From the NCBI RefSeq assembly GCF_002855575.1, contig NZ_PKRQ01000001.1, forward strand, positions 930,001 through 994,000: DNA of 64,000 nt, in the 5' to 3' direction. Positions 51,871 through 60,864 of this stretch are shown here, piece after piece. Within the stretch, counting starts at the first letter, position 1. Every line of letters starts with the position of its first letter. Position numbers and translations under genes: made by a program. This DNA comes from Tabrizicola sp. TH137. GTDB taxonomy: Bacteria > Pseudomonadota > Alphaproteobacteria > Rhodobacterales > Rhodobacteraceae. A model generated the notes under the pieces. It saw only the letters and a program-made list of their open reading frames with translations. It was not told the DNA's origin and ran no database searches.

Positions 51871-52895
51871 CACACCGTCTCCGTCACCTTCCGCAGATGC
51901 GGCGGCGTGTCGGGGTCAAACCCGCGCCGCCGCGCCAGCGCCTCCACGAACCCATAGAACCCCACCGCCAGCACCAGAGGCGCCACCAGAGGGTGCAAAC
52001 CCGCCACCGATGGCAGCGTCACACAGCCCGCCGCCGCCGCCCCCGTGACAAAGACATCCGCCCCCTGCGCCGCCAGCCGCTCCGCCGTCTGAATCACGCC
52101 CGCCTGCGCCGCATCGTCCACTGCAAGCGCCAGAACCGGGAAATTCGCCTGCACAATCGCCGAAGGCCCGTGCAGAACTTCAGCCGCCGAATAAGCTTCG
52201 GCATGCAACCCACAGGTTTCCTTGAGTTTTAGCGCACACTCATTGGCAATCGCAAAGGCCGGCCCGCGCCCCAGCACGAATCCCGACTGCGCCCGCGCCA
52301 TCCGCGCCGCCAGATCCGACCAATCCAGCGCCAAAGCAGCCTCGAAAGCCCCGGGAAGAGTCTCTACAGCGGCCTTTAGACTCGCATCCTCCTGCCATTC
52401 CGCCACCAGCGCCAACCCCGCCAGAACCGAGGTCACGAATGTCTTGGTTGCCGCCACTGATTGCTCCACCCCCGCCCGCAAAGGCAGGCAATGGGCCGAG
52501 GCCTGCGCCATCGGACTGTCCGCAAAATTGGTGATCGCCACTGTCAGCGCGCCCCCGGCCCCCGCCGCCCGCATCATCTCCACGATGTCCGGGCTGCGTC
52601 CCGATTGCGAAATACCCAGACAGGCCGCCCGTTGCAGCTTCAGTGGCCGCCCATAGACCGATGCAACCGACGGCCCGACCGATGCCACCGGCACCCCGGC
52701 CAGCAATTCCACCGCATATTTCAGATAGGTCGCCGCATGGTCCGATGACCCCCGCGCCACCGTCACGATCAGCCCCGGATCGACCCCCCGCATCGCCCCG
52801 GCCGCCGCCTCCAGCGCCCCCCGCGATTCCGTCAGAAAACGTCTCGAAACCTGCGGAATCTCGCCCACTTCCCGCGCCATGTGACTGGTCATCAT
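51870..52895 (-). CDS. SIS-domain aminosugar isomerase/deaminase (NagB-II type)
   Basis: A 341-residue protein with two SIS domains (TVARGSSDHAATYLKYAVE; LGRGPAFAIANECALKLKETC) and the catalytic-side motifs ISQSGRSPDIVE and EAYSAAEVLHGP of the GlmS-related isomerases. It lacks the glutaminase domain of GlmS, so it most likely deaminates glucosamine-6-P to fructose-6-P (NagB-II) after NagA. The ATG overlaps the gntR stop (ATGA). An AgaS-like activity is a close alternative. Confidence 0.88.
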   Translation of the reverse strand: MMTSHMAREVGEIPQVSRRFLTESRGALEAAAGAMRGVDPGLIVTVARGSSDHAATYLKYAVELLAGVPVASVGPSVASVYGRPLKLQRAACLGISQSGRSPDIVEMMRAAGAGGALTVAITNFADSPMAQASAHCLPLRAGVEQSVAATKTFVTSVLAGLALVAEWQEDASLKAAVETLPGAFEAALALDWSDLAARMARAQSGFVLGRGPAFAIANECALKLKETCGLHAEAYSAAEVLHGPSAIVQANFPVLALAVDDAAQAGVIQTAERLAAQGADVFVTGAAAAGCVTLPSVAGLHPLVAPLVLAVGFYGFVEALARRRGFDPDTPPHLRKVTETV

Positions 52896-53659
52896 CCGTT
52901 CCTTTCCGCTTCCGGCGCTAGCTTCAGCTCCACCGCGAAGTCATAGGCGTCGCCCCGATAAAGCGACCTTGTGAATTCCACCACCCGCCCGTCCGGCAGG
53001 TAACCGATCCGTTCGATCCGCAGCCCCGCCGCCCCCGGCGGCACATGCAGCAGTTCCGCATCCCGCGCGCCCAGATTGGCCGCCGAAATCCGCTGCACCG
53101 CCCGCACCGGGCGCATGCCCCGCGCCTCCAGTACCGCGTACAGCGATGCCTCCACCGCCTCCGGCTCCGGCAGCACCGCTGCCGACAGCGAGGCCCGCTC
53201 GATCGCCAGTGGCACCCCGTCCGATCGCCGCACCCGTTCCAGCCGCGCCACGCGATCCCCGGCCCCCAGGCCCAGCGCCATCACCTCTTCCGGCGCCGGT
53301 GCATGCAGCCCCCGCGCCAGCCAGACCGACTCCACGCTCTTGCCCCGCCGCGCCATGTCCTCGGTAAAGCTCGTCAACAGGCTCAACGCCTGCTCAAGAC
53401 GCTCCACCCGCTGCGCGACAAAGGTCCCCGATCCCCGTTTCTGGACCAGTTGCCCCGACGCGACCAACCCTTCCACCGCCTTGCGCACCGTAACCCGGCT
53501 CAGACCCGTCATCGCCGCCATGTCCCGCTCCGGCGGCAGGCTATCCCCCGGCCGCAACCGCCCCGAGGCGATGCCCTCGCCGATCCGGCGCTGCAATTGC
53601 AGGTAAAGCGGCCCGCCGCCGATCTCTTCGAACCCGTCCGGCGAAAAGATCTGCTCCAT
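52892..53659 (-). CDS. GntR/HutC-family regulator of amino-sugar genes
   Basis: A 255-residue regulator. An N-terminal winged helix (SGRLRPGDSLPPERDMAAMTGLSRVTVRKAV) is joined to a UTRA ligand-binding domain (about 90-250), which in this subfamily binds sugar phosphates such as GlcNAc-6-P or GlcN-6-P. The ATG at 53659 shares a base with the kinase stop; GTG at 53662 is an alternative. It likely acts on the two repeated operators at 54510-54529 and 54597-54616. Confidence 0.92.
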   Translation of the reverse strand: MEQIFSPDGFEEIGGGPLYLQLQRRIGEGIASGRLRPGDSLPPERDMAAMTGLSRVTVRKAVEGLVASGQLVQKRGSGTFVAQRVERLEQALSLLTSFTEDMARRGKSVESVWLARGLHAPAPEEVMALGLGAGDRVARLERVRRSDGVPLAIERASLSAAVLPEPEAVEASLYAVLEARGMRPVRAVQRISAANLGARDAELLHVPPGAAGLRIERIGYLPDGRVVEFTRSLYRGDAYDFAVELKLAPEAERNG

Positions 53660-54486
53660 CACGCCGCCTCCCGCGCCAGCATCAGCGCCCCGTCCAGCGC
53701 CGTTCCCGCCGCTGCCCGGATCGGGAACCGGCCCGCCATCCGACCGGCAAAAACAGTCCCTAAACCGCCCAAAAACACCACTGGCAAATCCTCCACCCCG
53801 CGCAGCAGGCCCACCGCCTCGGCCACATCCGCCTCGGCCCGCGCCATCACCGCCACCGCCGCCGGATCGTCGCTTTCCACCACCCTCGGCGCCAGCGCCG
53901 CGAAATCCGCAGGTCGGGCGCGCAGCGAAAAGGCCACCACGCCATCCGGCCCGCCCATTTCCTCGACCAGCGCGGCCAGCAGCGGCGTCATCGCCGCGAA
54001 ACCGTCCACCGCCCGCAGGCTGGCCGCCAGCACCGCCCGCCCGATCCAGGCCCCGCTCGCCTCATCCCCCAGCACAAGCCCGCGCCCGCCGATCTGCCGG
54101 ATCGCCCCCGCCCGCTGCACCGCAAAGACAGACCCCGTCCCCAGTGCCGCCACCACGCCATCCCCGGCGCCCAGCGCGCCCTTCACCGCGGTAATCCCGT
54201 CCGTCACCACAGCAACCCGGCGATAGGGCAGGGCCTCCCGCAACCGTTCCGTCGCCCCTGCCGCATTCGCCCCGGCCAGCCCAAGCCCCGCCGCAACCAC
54301 CGCGCCACCCCCGGCCGCGCCCAGCGCCGCCTCCGCCGCGGCAAGGATGTTCGCCGCCGCGCCTTCCGGGTCCGATGCAATATTCGCAGGCCCCGCCACG
54401 CCGCGCCCAAGGATCACGCCCGCGGCATCGGCCACAGCCGCGCGGCACCCCGTGCCGCCCCCGTCGATCCCCAGAAAAAGCTGCAT
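53659..54486 (-). CDS. BadF/BadG-family N-acetylhexosamine kinase
   Basis: A 275-residue ASKHA-fold kinase. The phosphate-1 motif GIDGGGTGCRAAV begins at residue 6; LGLAGANAAG, VVTDGITAVKGALG, ALGTGSVFAV and LGDEASGAWIGR follow as in NagK/MurK-type kinases that phosphorylate GlcNAc or MurNAc at C6. Being first in the catabolic operon and divergent from murQ, it can supply the phosphorylated sugars for NagA and MurQ. The ATG at 54486 is decided by the phosphate motif position. Confidence 0.88.
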   Translation of the reverse strand: MQLFLGIDGGGTGCRAAVADAAGVILGRGVAGPANIASDPEGAAANILAAAEAALGAAGGGAVVAAGLGLAGANAAGATERLREALPYRRVAVVTDGITAVKGALGAGDGVVAALGTGSVFAVQRAGAIRQIGGRGLVLGDEASGAWIGRAVLAASLRAVDGFAAMTPLLAALVEEMGGPDGVVAFSLRARPADFAALAPRVVESDDPAAVAVMARAEADVAEAVGLLRGVEDLPVVFLGGLGTVFAGRMAGRFPIRAAAGTALDGALMLAREAA

Positions 54487-54509
54487 GACGAATCCTCTCC
54501 CCCGCAAAG

Positions 54510-54529
54510 ATACCAAAACAATACCAAAT
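54510..54529. promoter_or_regulatory. GntR-type operator, copy 1
   Basis: ATACCAAAACAATACCAAAT lies 23 bases upstream of the kinase start on the minus strand. It matches the reverse complement of copy 2 at 17 of 20 positions. It contains two ATACCAA-like half-sites in direct repeat, suitable for control of the nagK-gntR-SIS-nagA operon. Confidence 0.65.
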
Positions 54530-54596
54530 GGAAAGAACCTTTCCGAAAACCCCCCGAAAACCTTTGCTGCACCTGCGAAAACAGAAGATGCTTTAC

Positions 54597-54616
54597 AATT
54601 GGTATTATTTTGGCAT
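54597..54616. promoter_or_regulatory. GntR-type operator, copy 2 (inverted)
   Basis: AATTGGTATTATTTTGGCAT lies 26 bases before the murQ ATG. A TTTACA hexamer at 54592-54597 abuts it, so binding would block murQ transcription. Copies 1 and 2 are in opposite orientation, one for each divergent operon. Confidence 0.65.
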
Positions 54617-54642
54617 TGTCAGGGAAACAGGAAGGGAATCAC

Positions 54643-55536
54643 ATGGCAGACCGCCCGACAGAGGCCCGTCATCCCCATTCCGCAGGGCTTCACACCCTGC
54701 CGGGACCCGACGCCCTGTCGCATCTGCTCGATGCGCAGCTCGCCGCGCTCGCCACCGTCCGCCCCGCCATCCCGATGATCGACAAGGCCGCCACCGCCGC
54801 CGCCAGCAGCCTGCGCGCAGGCGGCAAGCTTGCCTATGCCGGGGCAGGGTCCTCGGGCCTCATGGCGCTGGCCGATGCGCTGGAACTCGCCGGAACCTTC
54901 GGCATCCCGCCGCAAGCCACCCCCATCCTCTTCGCCGGTGGCACCGCCGCCCTTCTCCACATGACCGGCGGGGTGGAGGATGATCCCGCCCTGGCCGAGG
55001 CCGACTTTCACCGCGCCGCCCTGAAACAGGGCGACACGATCCTCTGCCTCTCCGCCTCCGGCTCCACGCCCTATACGCTCGTCATCGCCGATCTGGCACG
55101 CAAGGCCGGGCTTACCGTGGTGGGCATCGCCAATGTCGCAGGCTCGAAACTGCTGGAACAGAGCCACATTCCCATCCTCCTCGACACCGGACCCGAGGTC
55201 GTCAACGGCTCCACCCGCATGGGCGCGGCCACGGCGCAGAAAGTGGCGCTCAACATGCTCTCGGTCCGTCTGGGCATCTGTCTCGGCCATGTCCATGACG
55301 GCTACATGGTCAATGTCGTCGCCGACAACGCCAAGCTGATCGACCGCGCCGCCCGCATCGTGGCAGGCCTTTCCGGGCGCGACCTCGACACCGCGAAACA
55401 CGCGCTCGCCCAGACGGGCGGCGCCGTGAAACCGGCCGTGCTCATCGCCGCCGGGGCCTCGCCCGAACAGGCCGGGGCATTGCTCAAGAACAGCGACGGG
55501 GCACTCGGCCCGGCCCTCGCCGCTTTGAACCCATAA
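54643..55536 (+). CDS. murQ: N-acetylmuramic acid 6-phosphate etherase
   Basis: A 297-residue SIS-domain lyase that cleaves the lactyl ether of MurNAc-6-P to give GlcNAc-6-P and D-lactate. Visible are YAGAGSSGLMALADALEL, LSASGSTPYTLVIADLARK and the MurQ signature GSTRMGAATAQKVALNML. The ATG at 54643 follows GGAAGGG. It heads a six-gene plus-strand operon with an ABC sugar importer, linking uptake of cell-wall sugars to their breakdown. Confidence 0.95.
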   Translation: MADRPTEARHPHSAGLHTLPGPDALSHLLDAQLAALATVRPAIPMIDKAATAAASSLRAGGKLAYAGAGSSGLMALADALELAGTFGIPPQATPILFAGGTAALLHMTGGVEDDPALAEADFHRAALKQGDTILCLSASGSTPYTLVIADLARKAGLTVVGIANVAGSKLLEQSHIPILLDTGPEVVNGSTRMGAATAQKVALNMLSVRLGICLGHVHDGYMVNVVADNAKLIDRAARIVAGLSGRDLDTAKHALAQTGGAVKPAVLIAAGASPEQAGALLKNSDGALGPALAALNP

Positions 55537-55559
55537 GGCCACCAACAGGGAGACTCTCC

Positions 55560-56810
55560 ATGACCAAGACCTTCCGCTTCGCCCTCCTCGCCAGCACCCT
55601 TCTCGGCGGTGCAGCCTCGGCGCAGGACGTGACGCTGACCATCGAAAGCTGGCGCAACGACGACCTGACGATCTGGCAAGACACCATCATCCCGGCCTTC
55701 GAGGCGCAGAATCCCGGAATCAAGGTGGTCTTCGCCCCCACCGCCCCCGCCGAATACAACGCCGCCCTGAACTCCAAGCTTGCGGCGGGCAGCGCCGGTG
55801 ACCTCATCACCTGCCGCCCCTTCGATGCCTCGCTCGAACTCTACAATCAGGGCCATCTGGCCGATCTGTCGGGTCTGGCCTCCATGGCGAATTTCTCGCC
55901 CGTCGCGAAATCGGCCTGGCAGACGGATGACGGCGCGGCCACCTTCTGCGTGCCCATGGCCTCGGTCATCCACGGCTTCATCTACAACAAGGACGCCTTC
56001 GCCGAACTCGGCCTCTCCGTCCCCACCACCCGCGACGAATTCTTCGCCGTCCTCGACGCGATCAAGGCCGACGGCACCTACATCCCGATGGCGATGGGCA
56101 CCAACGACCAGTGGGAAGCCGCCACCATGGGCTACAACAACATCGGCCCGAACTACTGGAAGGGCGAAGAAGGCCGCCTCGCGCTGATCAAGGGCGAACA
56201 GAAGCTGACCGATCCGCAATGGGTCGCCCCGTTCGAAGAGCTGGCCCGCTGGAAGGATTATCTGGGTGACGGGTTCGAAGCCCAGACCTATCCCGACAGC
56301 CAGAACCTCTTCACCCTCGGCCGCGCCGCCATCTATCCGGCCGGTTCCTGGGAAATCTCGGGCTTCAACGCCCAGGCGCAATTCGCCATGGGCGCCTTCC
56401 CGCCCCCGGTCGCGGCGGCGGGCGATACCTGCTACATCTCCGACCACACCGACATCGCCATCGGCCTGAACGCCGCCTCGCCCAATGCCGATGCCGCGAA
56501 GAAGTTCCTCGAATGGGTCGGCAGCGCGGAATTCGCGACGATGTATGCCAACGCCCTGCCGGGCTTCTTCAGCCTGAACTCCACCCCGGTGGAAATGCAG
56601 GACCCGCTGGCCCAGGAATTCGTCTCCTGGCGCGGCAAGTGCCAATCGACGATCCGCTCCACCTACCAGATCCTCTCGCGCGGCACGCCGAACCTGGAAA
56701 ATGAAACCTGGAACGCCTCTGCCAACGTGATCCGCGGCAGCGAAACCCCGGCGGATGCGGCCAAGCGTCTGCAAGACGGTCTGGCAAGCTGGTACGAACC
56801 GCAAAAGTGA
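55560..56810 (+). CDS. ABC sugar-binding protein
   Basis: A 416-residue periplasmic binding protein of the carbohydrate (family 1) type with a signal peptide ending near ASA at residue 21-22. The sequence starts VTLTIESWRNDDLTIWQDTIIPAFEAQNPGIKV and contains the usual aromatic sugar-site residues, two cysteines late in the chain and a short C-terminal helix. It lies 23 bases after murQ with GGGAGAC before the ATG. The ligand is likely an amino sugar or muropeptide sugar (inference from context). Confidence 0.92.
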   Translation: MTKTFRFALLASTLLGGAASAQDVTLTIESWRNDDLTIWQDTIIPAFEAQNPGIKVVFAPTAPAEYNAALNSKLAAGSAGDLITCRPFDASLELYNQGHLADLSGLASMANFSPVAKSAWQTDDGAATFCVPMASVIHGFIYNKDAFAELGLSVPTTRDEFFAVLDAIKADGTYIPMAMGTNDQWEAATMGYNNIGPNYWKGEEGRLALIKGEQKLTDPQWVAPFEELARWKDYLGDGFEAQTYPDSQNLFTLGRAAIYPAGSWEISGFNAQAQFAMGAFPPPVAAAGDTCYISDHTDIAIGLNAASPNADAAKKFLEWVGSAEFATMYANALPGFFSLNSTPVEMQDPLAQEFVSWRGKCQSTIRSTYQILSRGTPNLENETWNASANVIRGSETPADAAKRLQDGLASWYEPQK

Positions 56811-56889
56811 TCGCGGTCTGAACCGACAGGACCGGGGGGCAACTCCGCCCCCCGGACCCCCCACCTCTCCCAATCCACATGAGGGCGTC

Positions 56890-57807
56890 ATGGCGCGACG
56901 GAAGCCTTTCCGCTGGCATATCGGCGTATTTCTGGCACCTGCCGTGCTGGTCTACACCGCCATCATGATCATCCCGCTCTTCGGGACGCTCAACCTGTCG
57001 CTCTACAACCTCGATGGCCAGAACCGCATCTTCGTGGGTTTGGCCAATTTCGTAACGCTTTTCGGCGATCCGCGCTGGTCCGATGCCTTCTGGAACGCGC
57101 TCTGGAACAATTGCTGGTTCTTCATCATCCACATGCTCGTGCAGAACCCCATCGGCATCCTGCTGGCGGCGCTACTCTCCTCCCCCCGCCTGCGCATGGC
57201 CGCCTTCTACCGCACCGCGATCTTCATCCCCACGATCCTCTCCTTCGTGATCGTCGGCTTCGTGTGGAAACTGATCCTCTCGCCCATCTGGGGCATTGCC
57301 CCCGGGATGCTCGATGCCGTCGGCCTGAAATTCCTCTTCGCCCCCTGGCTCGGGAAAGAGGAATACGCCCTCACCACCCTCGCCCTCATCTCCGTCTGGC
57401 AATTCGTCGGCATCCCGATGATGCTGATCTATGCCGCGCTCCTCTCCATCCCCGATGATGTGATCGAGGCGGCAGAGATGGACGGCCTGACTGGCTGGAG
57501 CCAGTTCTGGAAGATCAAGCTTCCCCTCATCCTGCCCTCCATCGGCATCATCTCCATCCTCACCTTCGTCGGCAATTTCAACGCCTTCGACCTGATCTAT
57601 GTGGCCCAAGGCGCGCTGGCCGGGCCGGATTTCTCCACCGACATCCTCGGCACCTTCCTCTACCGCACCTTCTTTGGCTTCCAGCTTCAACTGGGCGACC
57701 CCCACATGGGCGCGGCCATCGCCTCCGCCATGTTCGTCATTATCCTTATCGGGGTCTGCCTCTACCTCTTCGGCATCCAGACGCGGCTTCGCCGCTATCA
57801 GTTCTAG
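56890..57807 (+). CDS. ABC sugar permease, first subunit (MalF-type)
   Basis: A 305-residue inner-membrane protein with six membrane segments and the EAA loop EAAEMDGLTGWSQFWKIKLPLI. The ATG at 56890 is within reach of GAGGGCG. The 79-base gap after the binding-protein gene is rich in C and G runs without a clear terminator; partial attenuation there would match the usual excess of binding protein. Confidence 0.92.
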   Translation: MARRKPFRWHIGVFLAPAVLVYTAIMIIPLFGTLNLSLYNLDGQNRIFVGLANFVTLFGDPRWSDAFWNALWNNCWFFIIHMLVQNPIGILLAALLSSPRLRMAAFYRTAIFIPTILSFVIVGFVWKLILSPIWGIAPGMLDAVGLKFLFAPWLGKEEYALTTLALISVWQFVGIPMMLIYAALLSIPDDVIEAAEMDGLTGWSQFWKIKLPLILPSIGIISILTFVGNFNAFDLIYVAQGALAGPDFSTDILGTFLYRTFFGFQLQLGDPHMGAAIASAMFVIILIGVCLYLFGIQTRLRRYQF

Positions 57808-57817
57808 GGGGGCGACC

Positions 57818-58657
57818 ATGGCCAAGACCCGCAGCCACGCCGGACGCAGCATCGCCGCCCATGCGATCCTCATCACCTACACGCTGATCGCGCTCTTCCC
57901 GGTCTTCGTGATCGTCATCAACAGCTTCAAATCCCGCCGCGCCATCTTTGCCGAACCGCTGATGCCGCCCATGCCCGGCAACTGGGATCTCGTCGGCTAC
58001 ACCACCGTCCTCGAACAGGGGGATTTCTTCCAATACTTCCTCAACTCCATGACCGTCACGGTCGCAAGCCTGTTCTTCGTCCTGCTTTTCGGCGCGATGG
58101 CGGCCTTCGCTCTGTCGGAATACCGCTTCCGCGGCAACCTTCTGATGGGCCTCTACCTCGCCCTGGGCATCATGATCCCCATCCGCCTCGGCACGGTGGC
58201 GATCCTCGAAATGATGGTTTCAGCCGGTTTAGTGAATACTTTGACCGCCCTCATCCTCGTCTACACCGCCCAGGGCCTGCCGCTCGCCGTCTTCATCCTG
58301 TCGGAATTCATGCGCTCCGTGTCCGATGACCTGAAGAATGCGGGCCGCATCGACGGCCTCTCGGAATACCGCATCTTCTTCACCCTCGTCCTGCCGCTGG
58401 TGCGCCCGGCCATGGCGACGGTCGCCGTCTTCACCATGATCCCGATCTGGAACGACCTCTGGTTCCCCCTGATCCTCGCCCCGTCCGAGGAAACCAAGAC
58501 CATTACCCTTGGGTCACAGGTCTTCATCGGCCAGTTCGTCACCAACTGGAACGCCGTCCTCGCCGCCCTCTCCCTCGCCATCGTCCCGGTGCTGGTGCTC
58601 TACCTCATCTTCTCGCGCCAGCTCATCCGCGGCATCACCGCAGGAGCCGTCAAATGA
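57818..58657 (+). CDS. ABC sugar permease, second subunit (MalG-type)
   Basis: A 279-residue inner-membrane protein with six membrane segments and the EAA motif in LKNAGRIDGLSEYRIFFTLVLPLVRPAM. The start at 57818 follows GGGGGGCG by a few bases. Its stop overlaps the start of the oxidoreductase gene (ATGA). Confidence 0.92.
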   Translation: MAKTRSHAGRSIAAHAILITYTLIALFPVFVIVINSFKSRRAIFAEPLMPPMPGNWDLVGYTTVLEQGDFFQYFLNSMTVTVASLFFVLLFGAMAAFALSEYRFRGNLLMGLYLALGIMIPIRLGTVAILEMMVSAGLVNTLTALILVYTAQGLPLAVFILSEFMRSVSDDLKNAGRIDGLSEYRIFFTLVLPLVRPAMATVAVFTMIPIWNDLWFPLILAPSEETKTITLGSQVFIGQFVTNWNAVLAALSLAIVPVLVLYLIFSRQLIRGITAGAVK

Positions 58658-59682
58658 CCCCCATCCGCACGCTCGTCGCCGGTCTCGGCACCATGGGCCG
58701 CAGCCATGCGCTGGCCTATCACCGCAACCCGGCCTTCGATCTGGTCGGTCTGGTCAACCGGTCGGAACCGAAACTGGACCCGGCGCTGGCCGCCTACGCC
58801 ATCGAACCGGATTACAAAGCGGCTCTAACCCGGCTGAAACCCGATCTCGTCAACATCTCCACCTATTCCGACAGCCATGCCGATTACGCCTGCATGGCGA
58901 TGGAACAGGGCGCGCATGTCTTTGTTGAAAAGCCGCTGGCAACCACCGTCGCCGACGCCCGCCGCGTGGTCGATTGCGCCAAGGCCAACAACCGCAAACT
59001 CGTCATCGGCTACATCCTGCGCCACCACCCCTCATGGATGCGCCTGATCAGTGAGGCCCGCGCCTTGGGCGGCCCCTACGTCTTCCGCCTGAATCTGAAC
59101 CAACAATCCTCCGGCCCGACATGGGAGGTGCACAAGACCCTCATGCAGACCACGTCCCCCATCGTCGATTGCGGCGTGCATTACGTCGATGTCATGTGCC
59201 AGATCACCGATGCCAAACCGGTAGAGGTGCGGGGAATGGGCCTGCGCCTGTCCAACGAAATCGCCCCCGACATGTACAATTACGGCCATTTCCAGGTCCT
59301 CTTCGCCGATGGGTCTGTGGGCTGGTATGAGGCCGGCTGGGGCCCCATGATGTCCGACACCGCCTTCTTCGTGAAGGATGTGGTCAGCCCGAACGGTGCC
59401 GTCTCCATCCGCATGCCCGAAAGCGCCCGGTCCGACGATCACGACACGCACACCAAAACCTCCACCATCCGCGTCCACCGCGTGGGCCAGCCGGATGAGG
59501 ATCTGAGTATGGCCGACGAGCCCGGCCATCAGGACCTGTGCGAACGCGAACAGGCCTACATGGCCCGCGCCATCACCGAAGACCTCGATCTCACCCGCCA
59601 CATGGAAGACGCGGTCCAATCCCTCGCCATCTGCCTTGCCGCCGACGAAAGCGTCCGGTCCGGCCAGCCCGTCAAACTGTAA
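58654..59682 (+). CDS. Gfo/Idh/MocA-family oxidoreductase
   Basis: A 342-residue NAD(P)-dependent enzyme. The Rossmann motif [12 protein letters not shown] is at 8-19, the catalytic-lysine motif VEKPLATT at about 89-97 and the C-terminal-domain signature [11 protein letters not shown] near 170. Such enzymes oxidise or epimerise sugars. Inserted between permease and ATPase genes, it probably processes a sugar carried by the importer, for example a 1,6-anhydro or oxidised amino sugar; the actual substrate is unknown. Confidence 0.9.
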   Translation: MTPIRTLVAGLGTMGRSHALAYHRNPAFDLVGLVNRSEPKLDPALAAYAIEPDYKAALTRLKPDLVNISTYSDSHADYACMAMEQGAHVFVEKPLATTVADARRVVDCAKANNRKLVIGYILRHHPSWMRLISEARALGGPYVFRLNLNQQSSGPTWEVHKTLMQTTSPIVDCGVHYVDVMCQITDAKPVEVRGMGLRLSNEIAPDMYNYGHFQVLFADGSVGWYEAGWGPMMSDTAFFVKDVVSPNGAVSIRMPESARSDDHDTHTKTSTIRVHRVGQPDEDLSMADEPGHQDLCEREQAYMARAITEDLDLTRHMEDAVQSLAICLAADESVRSGQPVKL

Positions 59683-59693
59683 AGGGGTCACCC

Positions 59694-60692
59694 ATGGGTG
59701 CGCTGACGCTGTCCAAAGTCACCAAATCCTTCGGCAAGACCGATGTCATCAAGGGCGTGGATCTTCATGTCGAAGAAGGCGAATTCTGCGTTTTCGTCGG
59801 CCCCTCCGGCTGCGGGAAATCCACCCTCCTGCGCATGATCGCGGGGCTGGAGGATGTCACCTCCGGCACTGTCACCCTCGACAGCCGCGACATCACCGAC
59901 GAGGCCCCCGCGAAACGCGAAATCGCCATGGTCTTCCAGACCTACGCCCTCTACCCCCACCTCACCGTGCGCGACAACATGAGCCTTGCGCTGAAACAGG
60001 CGGGCGAACCCAAGGCGAAGATAGATCAGGCGACTAAACGCGCCGCCGCCATGCTCGCCCTCGACCCCTATCTCGACCGCCGCCCCGCCGAGCTTTCCGG
60101 CGGCCAGCGTCAGCGCGTCGCCATCGGTCGCGCCATCGTCCGCACGCCCAAGCTTTTCCTCTTCGACGAACCCCTCTCCAACCTCGACGCCGCCCTCCGT
60201 GTGCAGACGCGGATCGAAATCGCCCGCCTCCATCGCGACCTCGGCGCGACAATGGTCTATGTCACCCATGACCAGGTCGAAGCCATGACCCTTGCCGACA
60301 AGATCGTCGTCCTCCGCGCCGGCGTGGTGGAACAGACCGGCAGCCCGATGGAGCTTTACAACAACCCCGACAACACCTTCGTCGCAGGCTTCATCGGCAG
60401 CCCGCAGATGAATTTCCTGAAATCCGCCGCCCTCGGCCAGCGCGGCGAAACGACGGGCATCCGCCCCGAACATCTCACCCTGTCGCGCGACCGGGGCACC
60501 CTGTCCGGCACCGTCTCCCATGTCGAAAAACTGGGGGGCGAAACCCTCGTCTATGTCCGCAGCGAACCCCACGGCCTGCTCACCATTCGCCTCTTCGGCG
60601 AACATGATTACGCCGTCGATGAACCCGTCCATGTCACGCCGGACGACAGCCGCGCCTTCCACTTCGATGCCGCCGGTCAACGCCTGCGCTGA
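59694..60692 (+). CDS. ABC sugar transporter ATPase (UgpC/MsmK-type)
   Basis: A 332-residue ATPase with Walker [10 protein letters not shown] at 36-44, signature LSGGQ at 134-138, Walker B FLFDEP at 155-160, the H-loop in [10 protein letters not shown] and a C-terminal OB/TOBE domain ([10 protein letters not shown]). The ATG at 59694 has AAGGGG upstream. It completes the importer of the murQ operon and is its last gene. Confidence 0.94.
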   Translation: MGALTLSKVTKSFGKTDVIKGVDLHVEEGEFCVFVGPSGCGKSTLLRMIAGLEDVTSGTVTLDSRDITDEAPAKREIAMVFQTYALYPHLTVRDNMSLALKQAGEPKAKIDQATKRAAAMLALDPYLDRRPAELSGGQRQRVAIGRAIVRTPKLFLFDEPLSNLDAALRVQTRIEIARLHRDLGATMVYVTHDQVEAMTLADKIVVLRAGVVEQTGSPMELYNNPDNTFVAGFIGSPQMNFLKSAALGQRGETTGIRPEHLTLSRDRGTLSGTVSHVEKLGGETLVYVRSEPHGLLTIRLFGEHDYAVDEPVHVTPDDSRAFHFDAAGQRLR

Positions 60693-60864
60693 CCCCTCAC
60701 CGCCACATCCGGCCCCCGCTCAACCCCTTTCCGCATCATCTTGATACAAAAACGCTGGAATCAGGGGCGATTTGCGGCTATGCATTTTTGCAAGGCCCAC
60801 CCATAGGGTCAGTCAAGAGCGGTGCGCCGGCATATTTTCCCGGCGGTTGAGGCGGAGTAGTGTA

